Of a DNA stretch of 64,000 nucleotides, positions 41,632 through 49,911 are shown one piece after another. The DNA comes from JACKDW01 sp964621785 (GTDB lineage: Bacteria; Myxococcota_A; Polyangia; Nannocystales; Nannocystaceae). Position 1 is the first letter of the stretch, and each line of letters starts with the position of its first letter. The DNA lies in the NCBI GenBank assembly GCA_964621785.1, contig CAZUPD010000020.1, forward strand, positions 15,118 through 79,117, given 5' to 3'. The position numbers and the translations under genes are program-made. Under the pieces are notes generated by a model that had not been told where the DNA came from, ran no database searches, and saw only the letters and a program-made list of their open reading frames with translations.

Positions 41632-42873
41632 ATGGCCGGCCGTCCGCTCCTCGTCTCCGCCCTACTCGCCTGTGGCTGTGTCCGTCCCCTCGAAGCCACG
41701 CACTCGCCCCCCCAACCTGCGACCCCGCAGGAGTCACCCGATACACCCGACGAGCTCGCCATCCCGCGGATGACCTACGGACTGTACGGCCTCTACAGCC
41801 CCGCCACACCAACTCCGACGGGCTACGACGAGGCCCTTGTGCACCACAGCCGAGGCGCGCGTGCGTACAACGCTCGGCAATACGATGTATCTGCAAATGA
41901 GTTTATGAACGCGGCAACCGGGGTGATGGGGATGGTCGAACTCGGTCCAGCCGACCCGCCGAGTGAACTCGAGCAAAACCTCGAGCTGATGTGTCGAAAT
42001 GCCGGACTCGCGTACTTGATGGCCGGTGCCGCCGACGCAGCTCGCACGCAGGCGGCCCGCCGCGAGCTCGATTGGCGCTGTGTCGCGGGCCTCGAACACA
42101 GTCTCTCCCTGACCTCGACCGCCCGTGTCACCTATCTCGCCAACGCCGGGATCCTGCTGACCAAAGGTCAACACGCGGTCCTGATCGATGGACTCCACCG
42201 GTTTTACAACGCGGCCTATGCTGTCCTCCCCGACGAGCAACGCCACGCTATCGAGACCGCACAAGCTCCCTATCGCGACATCGATGCCATTGTCGTCACC
42301 CACAACCACGGGGACCACGTTCACGCCGAGGCCGTTTTGTCGCATATGCAACACAATCCGCGGGCCCACCTGTACGCGGCGGAGCAGGTCGTACAGGCCG
42401 TCCGCGCGCTGCAACCAACTGCGGAGATCCTCGCGCGGATCCACGAAGTCCCGGCGCAACCGGGTGCGCATCACGTTGCCAAAAAAGTAGTTGCAGATGA
42501 AATTCAGATCGAGTTTCTCGGCCTTCGCCACGCCGGTACGCGTCACACAAACGTGCAAAACCTCGGCGTCATCGTGCACCTCGGGAGCCTGAAGATCGCC
42601 CACTTTGGCGACGCGGAGGGCAGCACGTCGAACCTCGAAGGGTTTGCGCTCCACCGCCTCGACATCGATGTGGCGTTTGTGCCGGACTGGTACCTCGCCG
42701 ACACACGCGGACGCAACGTGGTCCGCCAGCAAATCGCGGCCAAGCGGGTGTTCGCAATCCACATCGATCCCGCGAGGAGAGCGGCAACCCACACCGATCC
42801 GAAGGTGTGGGAACAACTCTGGCCCGGTGTGGTGCCCATGGTCGATATGCTGCGCGTCTGGCCGCTCGACTAG
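41632..42873 (+). CDS. Lipoprotein with metallo-beta-lactamase-type hydrolase domain
   Basis: A 413-residue predicted lipoprotein: the signal ends in SALLACGC, then a Pro/Thr linker (20-45). Residues 50-160 form a helical region with a TPR-like pair of helices. From about residue 165 to the end lies a metallo-beta-lactamase fold: VTYLANAGILLTKGQHAVLIDG, the metal motif THNHGDH (HxHxDH), then HAGTRHTN and IAHFGDAEG, and the late His in IHIDPARR. This order matches the UlaG/RomA-like group, which includes lactonases and phospholipid hydrolases. The substrate is unknown and it should act outside the cytoplasm. A copy of the dispersed word (TGTATCTGCA) is at 41886-41895 and is written with rare codons. 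Confidence 0.78.
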   Translation: MAGRPLLVSALLACGCVRPLEATHSPPQPATPQESPDTPDELAIPRMTYGLYGLYSPATPTPTGYDEALVHHSRGARAYNARQYDVSANEFMNAATGVMGMVELGPADPPSELEQNLELMCRNAGLAYLMAGAADAARTQAARRELDWRCVAGLEHSLSLTSTARVTYLANAGILLTKGQHAVLIDGLHRFYNAAYAVLPDEQRHAIETAQAPYRDIDAIVVTHNHGDHVHAEAVLSHMQHNPRAHLYAAEQVVQAVRALQPTAEILARIHEVPAQPGAHHVAKKVVADEIQIEFLGLRHAGTRHTNVQNLGVIVHLGSLKIAHFGDAEGSTSNLEGFALHRLDIDVAFVPDWYLADTRGRNVVRQQIAAKRVFAIHIDPARRAATHTDPKVWEQLWPGVVPMVDMLRVWPLD

Positions 42874-42927
42874 CCTCTCACGTGTCCCGAGAACTTCCAA
42901 CAGCCGAAGTGGTCGACCGCAGGTCGA

Positions 42928-45018
42928 CTACACGCCGTGGTTGCCGCAGCATCCACCGCCCTCACGGCGAGCACCGTGTTCGTGCAGATCTTCAGCAGCG
43001 GCCCCAGGCTGCCCCGTCTCTGGATGCTTACGATGGTCGTCCGTGCCGTTTGTGTGGCAATGCCCGGCATCTTGTACGTGGTCATGCCCTTCGTGCCCGT
43101 GCGCGGCGGCTCCGTGACACGACGTCTCGTTTGTATGCGCATGTCCGCCATCTGCATGCGCATGCCCACCGTCACTTGTATGTGCATGCCCATCGTCGTG
43201 GCTGCAACACCCATCCCCGTGCTCGTGGTCGTTGAGCCCCAAGTGACCGATGAAATCCCGCGGCCCCTGGCGCAACACGGAGATCAAAAACAACCCACCG
43301 AGGCCGACTAGTAGGGCGTCGCTCCACAGCCCGTGGTCGGCGTGTTGATGCCCAGGTGCACTCCCGACCGAAAGTCCCGGGATCCACTCGGCCACCCCGA
43401 AATCGACGATGTAGCCGAGGCCGATGGCGACGCACACCATCGTGGTGGCAAACGCAATGGCGACCTTGCGCCCATGGAGTTGGTCGAGCAGGCCAAAGGT
43501 CGTGGCGTTGGTGGCCGGGCCCGTGAGTAAAAATGCGAGTGCTGCCCCAGGGGACATCCCCTTGGCGATTAGCACGGCGACCAGCGGGGTCGCACCCGAT
43601 GCACATACATAGGTCGGCATGCCGAGGAGGGCGAACAACGCAACCTGGAGGATCGGGGGAATCGCGGTCAGGGTGGCGGGGTCGAGCCACGGGGCGAGCA
43701 ACGCCGCAATGACAAGGCCAAACAAAATCCACGGAGCTGTGTCGTCGACGACGTCAACCAGACCGACCCGCAATCCCGTGGCCAGTTTCTGGATCCGGGT
43801 TTGCGACTCGGTTTTTGATGTATCTTCAACTTGTTCTTCGCGGATCCCAAAGGTCCGGTCGGCGTAGCCCCCGACCCACCAACCGACCACCAGGGCGACG
43901 ATCGCAGCCGCGAGCACCCGGGCGAGGGTCATTTCGGTACCGAGAAGCGGGAGCGATAGCAAAACGGCGTCGAGACCCAACTCGGGGGTGGCAACCAAAA
44001 ATGCGAGCCCAGCCGCAGCAGGTACACCGCGTTTGACGAGGCTGCGGTAGACCGGCACGACACCGCACGAACACAGGGGCAGCGGCAGGCCAAACGCGAC
44101 ACCCCGCAGCGATCGCCCGGCGGTACTTCCCCGCCGCAACCACCGTACCGAGGCCGCGGGCAACAACACCGACACAAATCCGGCCAGCACAAACGCGAGG
44201 AGGAGTGCTGGTGCACTTTCGCGGGTGAGCTCGACCAGTGCGGCGAGAACTTGCCCCCCGGGATCCGCTCCGTGGTCGTGGCCGTGGGCCGCACCCGGAA
44301 TCAACGCGGCGAGCAGTCCAAACCCGGCCAGAGCTCCCACCGCCGTCGCAACTTTCAGCGGTGGACCGCCGCGCCTGTGTCCAGGCTGGCCGTGACTGAT
44401 CACATGCAACAACAACCCGCCGATGAACGCTTGAAACCAACCCTGCAGCTCCGGCGCAAATAAATTCATCGACGGCTCGGCGGCGAGAAACCCAGTCACC
44501 GTCGCCACCGCAATCGACCCGAGGGCAATGGCGGCGATTCGCAATCCGACAGGCCGCAACAACCACCACACGGCCATGGCCACCGGAAGTTGATGGGCGA
44601 TCACTGCAACTTCGACACCGTGGCCGGTCGCAAATGAGTGCGCCGCACCGAGGGCGATCCCATCGGCAAATGCATGGAAGGCCATGCCGACGACCGCAAG
44701 TCCCATGGCGGTGCGATGGGCCTTGCGCGATGCCATGTGGAACGGACCTTCAGCAACCGAGGGAGCCAGCAATCCACATGCGAGTGCAAGCAATGCAGGG
44801 AGACCCGACATCTCGAGGGCGGTCGGGACGATCTCGAACAGCACCATGCCGATGACCGCAACCAAGACAAAACTATCGAGTGCTGCCATCGCCCGCCGCT
44901 CGCGTTGGGCAAGCTTGAACAACACCGGCCCGAGCATGAGGGCAACCATGCTCACCGCCAAAATGCCGTACCCATGCACGGGGCCGTCGGCGATCGTGTG
45001 TACACCTGTACCGAGCAC
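42928..45018 (-). CDS. Fusion of a ZIP-type transporter and an SO_0444-type metal permease with His-rich tail
   Basis: A 696-residue membrane protein with about 15 hydrophobic segments. The N-terminal 230 residues resemble ZIP metal transporters; GMAFHAFADGIALG holds the HxxxDG-type metal motif near residue 115. Residues 250-560 match the DUF318/SO_0444 permease family, with LCSCGVVPVYRSLVKRGVP, FLVATPELGLD and GATPLVAVLIAKGMSPGAAL, typical of predicted Cu/Zn efflux permeases. The last 110 residues contain about 25 His in HxH and HAH units plus a CCGNHG end, likely a metal-binding tail. The start is GTG 45018. A fused importer-like and exporter-like pair is unusual; perhaps both halves act in export. 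A His-rich tail in the cytoplasm is expected if the helix count is odd, which is not certain. Confidence 0.82.
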   Translation of the reverse strand: MLGTGVHTIADGPVHGYGILAVSMVALMLGPVLFKLAQRERRAMAALDSFVLVAVIGMVLFEIVPTALEMSGLPALLALACGLLAPSVAEGPFHMASRKAHRTAMGLAVVGMAFHAFADGIALGAAHSFATGHGVEVAVIAHQLPVAMAVWWLLRPVGLRIAAIALGSIAVATVTGFLAAEPSMNLFAPELQGWFQAFIGGLLLHVISHGQPGHRRGGPPLKVATAVGALAGFGLLAALIPGAAHGHDHGADPGGQVLAALVELTRESAPALLLAFVLAGFVSVLLPAASVRWLRRGSTAGRSLRGVAFGLPLPLCSCGVVPVYRSLVKRGVPAAAGLAFLVATPELGLDAVLLSLPLLGTEMTLARVLAAAIVALVVGWWVGGYADRTFGIREEQVEDTSKTESQTRIQKLATGLRVGLVDVVDDTAPWILFGLVIAALLAPWLDPATLTAIPPILQVALFALLGMPTYVCASGATPLVAVLIAKGMSPGAALAFLLTGPATNATTFGLLDQLHGRKVAIAFATTMVCVAIGLGYIVDFGVAEWIPGLSVGSAPGHQHADHGLWSDALLVGLGGLFLISVLRQGPRDFIGHLGLNDHEHGDGCCSHDDGHAHTSDGGHAHADGGHAHTNETSCHGAAAHGHEGHDHVQDAGHCHTNGTDDHRKHPETGQPGAAAEDLHEHGARREGGGCCGNHGV

Positions 45019-45100
45019 AAAACGATAGTAGCGCGTGCGAACCTCGTGTTGCCGGTCGCAGTCCGTGGTGTTTCTCGCGTTTTTTATGACCGCGGCGTGA

Positions 45101-45300
45101 TGACTCGCAGGGCAAGTGTCCCGGCCGCGACTGATTGTCGAGCTCGGTTTTTGACTCGCAGGGCAAGGGTCCCAGGCCGCGGCTGACTGTCGAGCTCGGC
45201 CCGTGGGTTTTTATGCTCGCGGCCCGCGGATTCTTGCCTCGGCTGACTGTCGAGCTCGGCCCGTGGGTTTTTATGCTCGCGGCCCGCGGGTTGTCTTGCC
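45101..45300 (+). repeat. Tandem repeats of about 52 and 60 bp
   Basis: Two 60-bp copies (45181-45240 and 45241-45300) differ at only about five positions. They share GGCTGACTGTCGAGCTCGGC, CCGTGGGTTTTTATGCTCGC and GGCCCGCGG. Upstream, TGACTCGCAGGGCAAG at 45101 recurs at 45152 and leads into a diverged copy of the same GAYTGTCGAGCTCGG core. The repeats overlap in sequence, which suggests a slippage history. Confidence 0.85.
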
Positions 45301-45350
45301 TGGAGGTGACTCGCCCGGACTTTTTCGGGCGACCGACGTCCGGGCTTGCG

Positions 45351-45376
45351 GTGGTTTTTCTCGCGCGTCGCCTCGC
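45351..45376 (+). repeat. Copy of dispersed intergenic GTGGTTTTTCTCGCG-type repeat
   Basis: GTGGTTTTTCTCGCGCGTCG followed by CCTCGC. It is the best-conserved copy of the family and lies right after the tandem repeats; the 18386-18412 copy matches it with one change in 26 bases. Confidence 0.65.
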
Positions 45377-45790
45377 CGGAACGTTTGACACACTTCGACT
45401 CGAGAACGGGCGCCACAGCTTTGCGAAGCAAAACCTCGGCGTAACGAGAAAATCGATGGGCTCTCGTGCGCCTTCGTCGCTCGATGGGTTGGCTCGGTCA
45501 CGGTCCCAACCCTGACGCATGGAGCGAAGCCCGCGTGTGAGCTCCGAGCTGGCGGGCGTCGGTTCCGTGCATTTGCAACCCGCAGCCGTTCACAACGGTC
45601 GGCATTGGCCGATATTGCAAACGACAATGCCGTGGGTTGCGCTTGTTTTCGACATCGACGACCGACACGCGAACCAAACGCTGCGAAACCATCGACGCAC
45701 CTGTCTGCACGGCCAGCCTCAAAACGGTGTCGTAGATGTAGGACCTCTACCTGCTGCCGCACGACACTCCGCGCGTTCGTAACCTTTTGA

Positions 45791-45811
45791 ACATGTCTAA
45801 TTCTACATGGA
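45791..45811. promoter_or_regulatory. ACATGTC-type dyad upstream of the FG-GAP lipoprotein gene
   Basis: ACATGTCTAATTCTACATGG has CATGT and ACATG arms around eight bases. It lies about 52 bases before the ATG at 45863. The first nine bases, ACATGTCTA, match the arm of the element at 9162-9179. Confidence 0.45.
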
Positions 45812-45862
45812 CGTTGAGGACCACGAGTTGACCACCCCAGGCCACCGTCCTACCGTCGAGTC

Positions 45863-47296
45863 ATGGTTTCTCGGTATTGGCTTTGCCTCGCCACTTCGGC
45901 ACTCATCTTATCAGCCTGCTCTTCGGGTTCTGGCCGCGAGACGGACGACCTCACCACCGGCGGACCGGTGACGGATCCGACGACGACAACAACCTCCGAC
46001 AGCTCGACCGATTCGGAGACGAGTGAAACGTCGGAGACCTCAGGGACCTCGGAAGATCCGAGCACAACGACGGACACAACCGCCGGATGTACGCCCGGCG
46101 AGGAAGATTGTATCTGCAATGAAGGTCAGTGCGATGCCGACCTCGAGTGTGTCGACGACCTGTGCGTCCCGATGGAGATGACCACGAGCGACACGGACAC
46201 CGAGACGACGACCGAAGACCCGACGACCTCCGGGGGCGACCCGATGTGTGGCGACGGCGAGCCGGTGGCCACGGAACTGTGCTTCAAAGATCCGATCACC
46301 GTCGGGATGGGAAGTGGGCCCACCGATGTCCTCGCCTTCGACCTCAACGACGACGACATCGATGACCTGATCACCGCCAACGCGTTGTCGAACAACGTCA
46401 CCATGCGCCAAGCCCTCGGCAACTCGATGTTTGCCGGACTGTCGGCGATCGATGCCGGGACCAATCCGAGTTCGGTGATCTCGATGTTTATCAACAACGA
46501 TCAAGATCTCGATCTCGTGGTCACCAACCAAGGCGGCAACAACCTGTCGCTGTTTTTGGCCACCATGGGTGGGTTTGGTCCACAGGCGAATGCCGATGTC
46601 GGGGCGGGCCCCGTGGCGGTCGTGACCGGCGACTTCAACAAAGACACGATCGCCGATGTGGTCGTCGTCAACAACACGGACAACGCCGTCACCTACCTGC
46701 CGGGGACGGGGCTCGGGTTTGGCGAGCCGCTGACACTTGCAACGGGCACCGGCCCCGTCGACATTGCGACGGGCGACTTCAACGGCGATCAAAACCTCGA
46801 CTTCATCACGGCCAATACAAATGGCACGGTCTCGGTCCGCTTGGGCAACGGTGGTGGCTTGTTTAGCAACAACACGGATATCATCGTCGGTAGTAACCCT
46901 TCGGCGCTTGTCACCGGGCAACTCAACGCCGACCAACACCTCGATCTGGCGGTTGCCGTGCGCGACCAGGGCCTGGTCTATGTGCTGGCGGGAGACGGTT
47001 TTGGCGGCTTCAATGTCGGGATTCCGTTCGACTGTGGTCCCCAGCCGTCGGACATGGTCATCCATGACTTCACCAACGACGGCAACCTCGACGTCGCGGT
47101 CACCAACCAGACCTCAGCCCAGGTTCATATCCTCACCGGGACCGGCTTCGGCGGGTTTGAGCCTCCCCAACCGTACATGGTCGGAGCGACACCGGTCGCA
47201 CTGACGCTCGGTGACTTCGACGGGGACGGCGCGATGGACATTGCAACTGCAAATAATATGGTGGCGACCTCGACAGTGCTGTTCGCCAACCCCTGA
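45863..47296 (+). CDS. FG-GAP/VCBS-repeat lipoprotein
   Basis: A 477-residue predicted surface lipoprotein. The signal ends in SALILSAC (Cys19), then a Thr/Asp/Ser linker runs to about residue 70. A short Cys cluster (EEDCICNEGQCDADLECVDDLC) follows, then a second Thr/Glu linker. From residue 145 to the end lie at least six VCBS/FG-GAP units with DFN/DFD calcium loops: GDFNKDTIADVVVVNNTDN, GDFNGDQNLDFITANTNG and GDFDGDGAMDIATANN. They should fold as a beta-propeller. It belongs to the same type as 6668-9115 but with other linkers. Its upstream dyad is like the one before that gene. A TGTATCTGCA word is at 46109-46118. Confidence 0.85.
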   Translation: MVSRYWLCLATSALILSACSSGSGRETDDLTTGGPVTDPTTTTTSDSSTDSETSETSETSGTSEDPSTTTDTTAGCTPGEEDCICNEGQCDADLECVDDLCVPMEMTTSDTDTETTTEDPTTSGGDPMCGDGEPVATELCFKDPITVGMGSGPTDVLAFDLNDDDIDDLITANALSNNVTMRQALGNSMFAGLSAIDAGTNPSSVISMFINNDQDLDLVVTNQGGNNLSLFLATMGGFGPQANADVGAGPVAVVTGDFNKDTIADVVVVNNTDNAVTYLPGTGLGFGEPLTLATGTGPVDIATGDFNGDQNLDFITANTNGTVSVRLGNGGGLFSNNTDIIVGSNPSALVTGQLNADQHLDLAVAVRDQGLVYVLAGDGFGGFNVGIPFDCGPQPSDMVIHDFTNDGNLDVAVTNQTSAQVHILTGTGFGGFEPPQPYMVGATPVALTLGDFDGDGAMDIATANNMVATSTVLFANP

Positions 47297-47303
47297 GCAA
47301 TGC

Positions 47304-47332
47304 TGCGGACGCGGGTTGGAACCGCGTCCGCA
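47304..47332. terminator. 11-bp hairpin between convergent genes
   Basis: TGCGGACGCGG (47304-47314) pairs with CCGCGTCCGCA (47322-47332) around GTTGGAA. It lies between the FG-GAP gene (stop 47296) and the CpoB-like gene (stop 47369), so it may end both transcripts; no T-run is present. Confidence 0.6.
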
Positions 47333-47368
47333 TCCACTCAAACCTGACCCTTTGACCGGGTAAAAACC

Positions 47369-48286
47369 TCAGCGCGTAGTCTTTTTGCTCGTCTTCTTTG
47401 TACTCTCGCTGACGCCCTTATCGCCGGCGGCCCCTGCCCCGTTGTCGTCGAGGTCGTAACAGATCTCGCCCTTATCGGCCTTGAGAGTCTTGATCTGCGC
47501 CTGCGCTGCTTTGTGGTACTGCTCGCCGGCAGGCTGGTCGAGGATCGCTTGGAAGTAGGCCAAGGCGTTTTTACACTGGCCCATCCTGGCGAAGCCGAGA
47601 CCGGAGTAATAGAGAGCATCGGGGATCGTCGGGCTGTCGCGGTGCTCCTGGATCACCCGGTAAAACTCTCCCAGGGCACTTTTGTAGTCGCGCTCGCTGA
47701 AAAACGTGAGTCCGATCTTGAACTTGACCTCGGATGTGCGGGCGTCGTCGGGATAGCGGGCGAGGTAGGTGCGAAACAGGCGACGGGAGTTGAGGTAGCT
47801 CTTGGTCTTGAGCAGCCGCTCGGCCTCCTCGAACAACTGGTTTTTGCCCTCGGGGATGTTGGTCGCCTCGTTGACTTTTTTCTCGACTGCAGCGAGTCGA
47901 ACTTCGCTGTCGGCCCGGAGCTCGCGCAGACCTTTGGCGACGGCTGAAAACTCAAACTGGGTCTGGTCGAGCTCGCCGCGCAGCTGGCGAAAGTCCTCCT
48001 CGACATCGTCCATCCGCACGCCGATCCCCGCCTGGCTACCGCGCAGCAGCTTCTCGGCCTCGGCGAGCTTGTCACCGACTTGTGCCAGCCGCTCGTCGGC
48101 TTCGTTGAGTTTTTCGTCGAGCTCGGCGACCTTGGCATCGCTCTGGCGCTCTAGTTTGGCGACCTTGGCCGCGAGGTCGTCGTGCTCGGCTTTGAGTACC
48201 AGGCACCCGCTGCTGCCAAACGCCGTCCATACGAGGCATAGGGTCAGCGGAAAAAGCCCGCGCCCAGTTGTGCTTTTCATCGACAT
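47369..48286 (-). CDS. CpoB/YbgF-like coiled-coil TPR lipoprotein
   Basis: A 305-residue protein. The ATG at 48286 or 48280 both follow a GGAGGGTGGAG ribosome site. The signal ends in FGSSGC, a lipobox. Residues 35-150 form a long coiled coil (DLAAKVAKLERQSDAKVAEL and LDEKLNEADERLAQVGDKL). Residues 150-270 hold TPR units in the YbgF order: EEAERLLKTKSYLNSRRLF, FKIGLTFFSERDYKSALGEF and LYYSGLGFARMGQCKNALAYF. CpoB coordinates peptidoglycan synthesis with outer-membrane constriction through Tol-Pal. It lies directly downstream of the Pal-like gene, the usual pal-cpoB order. The C-terminus is Lys/Thr-rich (STKKTSKKTTR). Confidence 0.8.
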   Translation of the reverse strand: MSMKSTTGRGLFPLTLCLVWTAFGSSGCLVLKAEHDDLAAKVAKLERQSDAKVAELDEKLNEADERLAQVGDKLAEAEKLLRGSQAGIGVRMDDVEEDFRQLRGELDQTQFEFSAVAKGLRELRADSEVRLAAVEKKVNEATNIPEGKNQLFEEAERLLKTKSYLNSRRLFRTYLARYPDDARTSEVKFKIGLTFFSERDYKSALGEFYRVIQEHRDSPTIPDALYYSGLGFARMGQCKNALAYFQAILDQPAGEQYHKAAQAQIKTLKADKGEICYDLDDNGAGAAGDKGVSESTKKTSKKTTR

Positions 48287-48425
48287 CTCCACCCTCCGTA
48301 CTCGCTGTGCACCCCTGATCATTCCAACGTCCCCGGATGTCTGTGCAAGTTTCTCGCGAGAACCGTGAACCCGCGAGTGCGAGTCCACGGCTCTTGAGAT
48401 GGCTCGTGTGTTTGAAGCCGGCGGC

Positions 48426-49280
48426 TTATTGGAACAGGAAGTCGACGCGGCGGTCCTTGGACATCGAGGCCTCGTCGGTGCCGGTGGCTTCGAGCGAGCC
48501 CTTGGAGATGACCTGCAGCATGTTGCCGTCGACACCCAAGTTGCCGAGGAAGTCCTTGACGGCCTGGCCGCGGCGGTCGGTCAACATGATGTTGTACTCC
48601 TCGGTCCCGCGCGAGTCGGCGTGGGCCTCGAGGATGACCGACTGACCGGCATTTTGTTTGATGCACTCGGCCAGGGTTGTGAGCTGTGATTGGGTCTCGG
48701 GCAACAACTTGGGACTGTCGAAGCCGAAGAACACCGAGTCGAGTCCGCAGGGATTGCCCCCTGGACCCTCGGCGACTCCGGAGAACACGCACATCCCGGC
48801 GTCACAGATTTCGTCCATGGCGCACTCATCGTCGGTCGCACACTGACCGCCACCTGCTCCGGCCCCGCCGACATCGCAGCGTCCGGTGCCGATGTTGCAG
48901 GTCCCGGGCGAGCAGTCGAAGTCTTCTGTGCACGGAGCACAGGCGCCGGCCTTGCAAACCAAACCGTTGATGCACTCGATGGACTGTGCACACGGCTGGC
49001 CGACGCCATCGGCCCCGGCGGCGCCACCGGTGATGGTGGACGGGTCGGTGCACAAAAACTCGTGACACGTGGTCAGAGGTGCCTTGTCGGTGCAGTCGGC
49101 GTCGGTCTTGCAGTTTTGGCAGGTACCTTCGACGCAGGTCTCACCGAGTTCAGCCCGGCAGTGTTTATCCTTCTTACAAAGGGGATACTCCGGGGCCTTA
49201 CATGCGGAGAGGCTAAGTCCCAGCGCAGCGACACCGAGGGCGAGCAGGTGGGGTGAAAGACGAGTTAGCATTGCGCGCAT
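48426..49280 (-). CDS. Pal-like OmpA-domain lipoprotein with Cys-rich insertion
   Basis: A 284-residue predicted outer-membrane lipoprotein. ATG 49280 follows GGAG; MLTRL at 49271 is an alternative. The signal ends in SLSAC. Residues 30-165 are a Cys-rich region of about 20 cysteines in small knots (CTEDFDCSPGTC, CATDDECAMDEIC), a myxobacterial-type addition not found in E. coli Pal. The C-terminal 110 residues are the OmpA peptidoglycan-binding domain: VFFGFDSPKLLPETQSQL, VILEAHADSRGTEEYN, LTDRRGQAVKDFL and SKDRRVDFLF. Pal ties the outer membrane to peptidoglycan and works with TolB. CpoB-like gene follows on the same strand. Confidence 0.82.
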   Translation of the reverse strand: MRAMLTRLSPHLLALGVAALGLSLSACKAPEYPLCKKDKHCRAELGETCVEGTCQNCKTDADCTDKAPLTTCHEFLCTDPSTITGGAAGADGVGQPCAQSIECINGLVCKAGACAPCTEDFDCSPGTCNIGTGRCDVGGAGAGGGQCATDDECAMDEICDAGMCVFSGVAEGPGGNPCGLDSVFFGFDSPKLLPETQSQLTTLAECIKQNAGQSVILEAHADSRGTEEYNIMLTDRRGQAVKDFLGNLGVDGNMLQVISKGSLEATGTDEASMSKDRRVDFLFQ

Positions 49281-49469
49281 GATGGCAAACTCCGGGCAGT
49301 CGGGCGAACTTTTGGACGAATGTGAGGCCGCGGGCTCGCGCACCTCGGGGGTTCGGTCCCAGGGATAGCCCCCCCATGCTCAGGGTGTCAACCACACGAC
49401 AAATTTGGCTCCGCGTTTTTGCCCAGCCGACGGCGACAAACGAACGCGGGCCGGGGCCCACGTGCGGTT

Positions 49470-49490
49470 GTGGTTTTTCTCGCGCGTCAC
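49470..49490 (+). repeat. Copy of dispersed intergenic GTGGTTTTTCTCGCG-type repeat
   Basis: GTGGTTTTTCTCGCGCGTCA followed by C. It matches the first 19 bases of the 45351 copy and lies in the 331-base spacer between the Pal-like gene and the small gene at 49612. I see nothing else in that spacer. Confidence 0.6.
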
Positions 49491-49611
49491 GGGACGGCTG
49501 TGCGGGAGCCGACCTGCCCAGACAAGCGAGACAAACCCAGCAATAAGCAAATCTGTGGACGGCCACAAATCGTCGTGAGCACTCGCGCGGAATGTGGCAT
49601 GGTTCGCCGCG

Positions 49612-49911
49612 ATGTCGACCAGCGACAAAACCATGTTCGAGATCTATCGCGAGTCGGACTACAATCGCGCCTTCCGCTACATCTTTTATACGGACCTCGA
49701 AGAACACGCCCGCGGTCCGGAGATCGCCCGGGCTGCCGCTGGCGAAACCGTCTTTTCGGGGTTTTTTGCCGACGACCGCAAGCAAGCTGCCCGCGAGGCT
49801 GTGGACGCGATCGTCGATGAACTCAACGCCATGAACGACGAAGACAGCGACACCGCCGGCCTGCCCCGACACGAGCTCGCCGCCCGCCTCGAGCAGTTCA
49901 TGGTCGAATGA
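49612..49911 (+). CDS. Small acidic protein of unknown function
   Basis: A 99-residue soluble protein; ATG 49612 is used since the six residues before it at 49594 look unlikely to be coded. The protein has aromatic residues in the N-terminal part (MFEIYRESDYNRAFRYIFY) and an acidic, helical C-terminal part (AVDAIVDELNAMNDEDSD). It resembles no family I can name. Its stop overlaps the start of the next gene as ATGA (49908-49911), so they are co-translated. It opens the forward cluster that leads to murA. Confidence 0.6.
   Translation: MSTSDKTMFEIYRESDYNRAFRYIFYTDLEEHARGPEIARAAAGETVFSGFFADDRKQAAREAVDAIVDELNAMNDEDSDTAGLPRHELAARLEQFMVE

Larger units (their letters stand above)
45019..45862. other. 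Repeat-rich intergenic region
   Basis: No supportable gene lies in these 844 bases. The left third (45101-45300) consists of tandem repeats. The dispersed repeat follows at 45351-45376. Frames across the repeats encode low-complexity peptides only because they are repeats. The hairpin TCGCCCG/CGGGCGA at 45311-45332 lies beside them. The promoter of the FG-GAP gene at 45863 is at the right end. Confidence 0.55.

Noticed and set aside
42928..43220. His-rich sequence as a separate metal-binding peptide gene
   Set aside because: The frame is continuous with the transporter and no start with a ribosome site lies before the His-rich part.
45101..45300. CRISPR-like array
   Set aside because: Copies are directly adjacent without unique spacers, only about three to four units, and no cas gene is near.
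45084..45515. Frames across the tandem repeats encoding repeated peptides
   Set aside because: Their repetition only reflects the DNA repeat; no start site, domain or codon pattern supports them.
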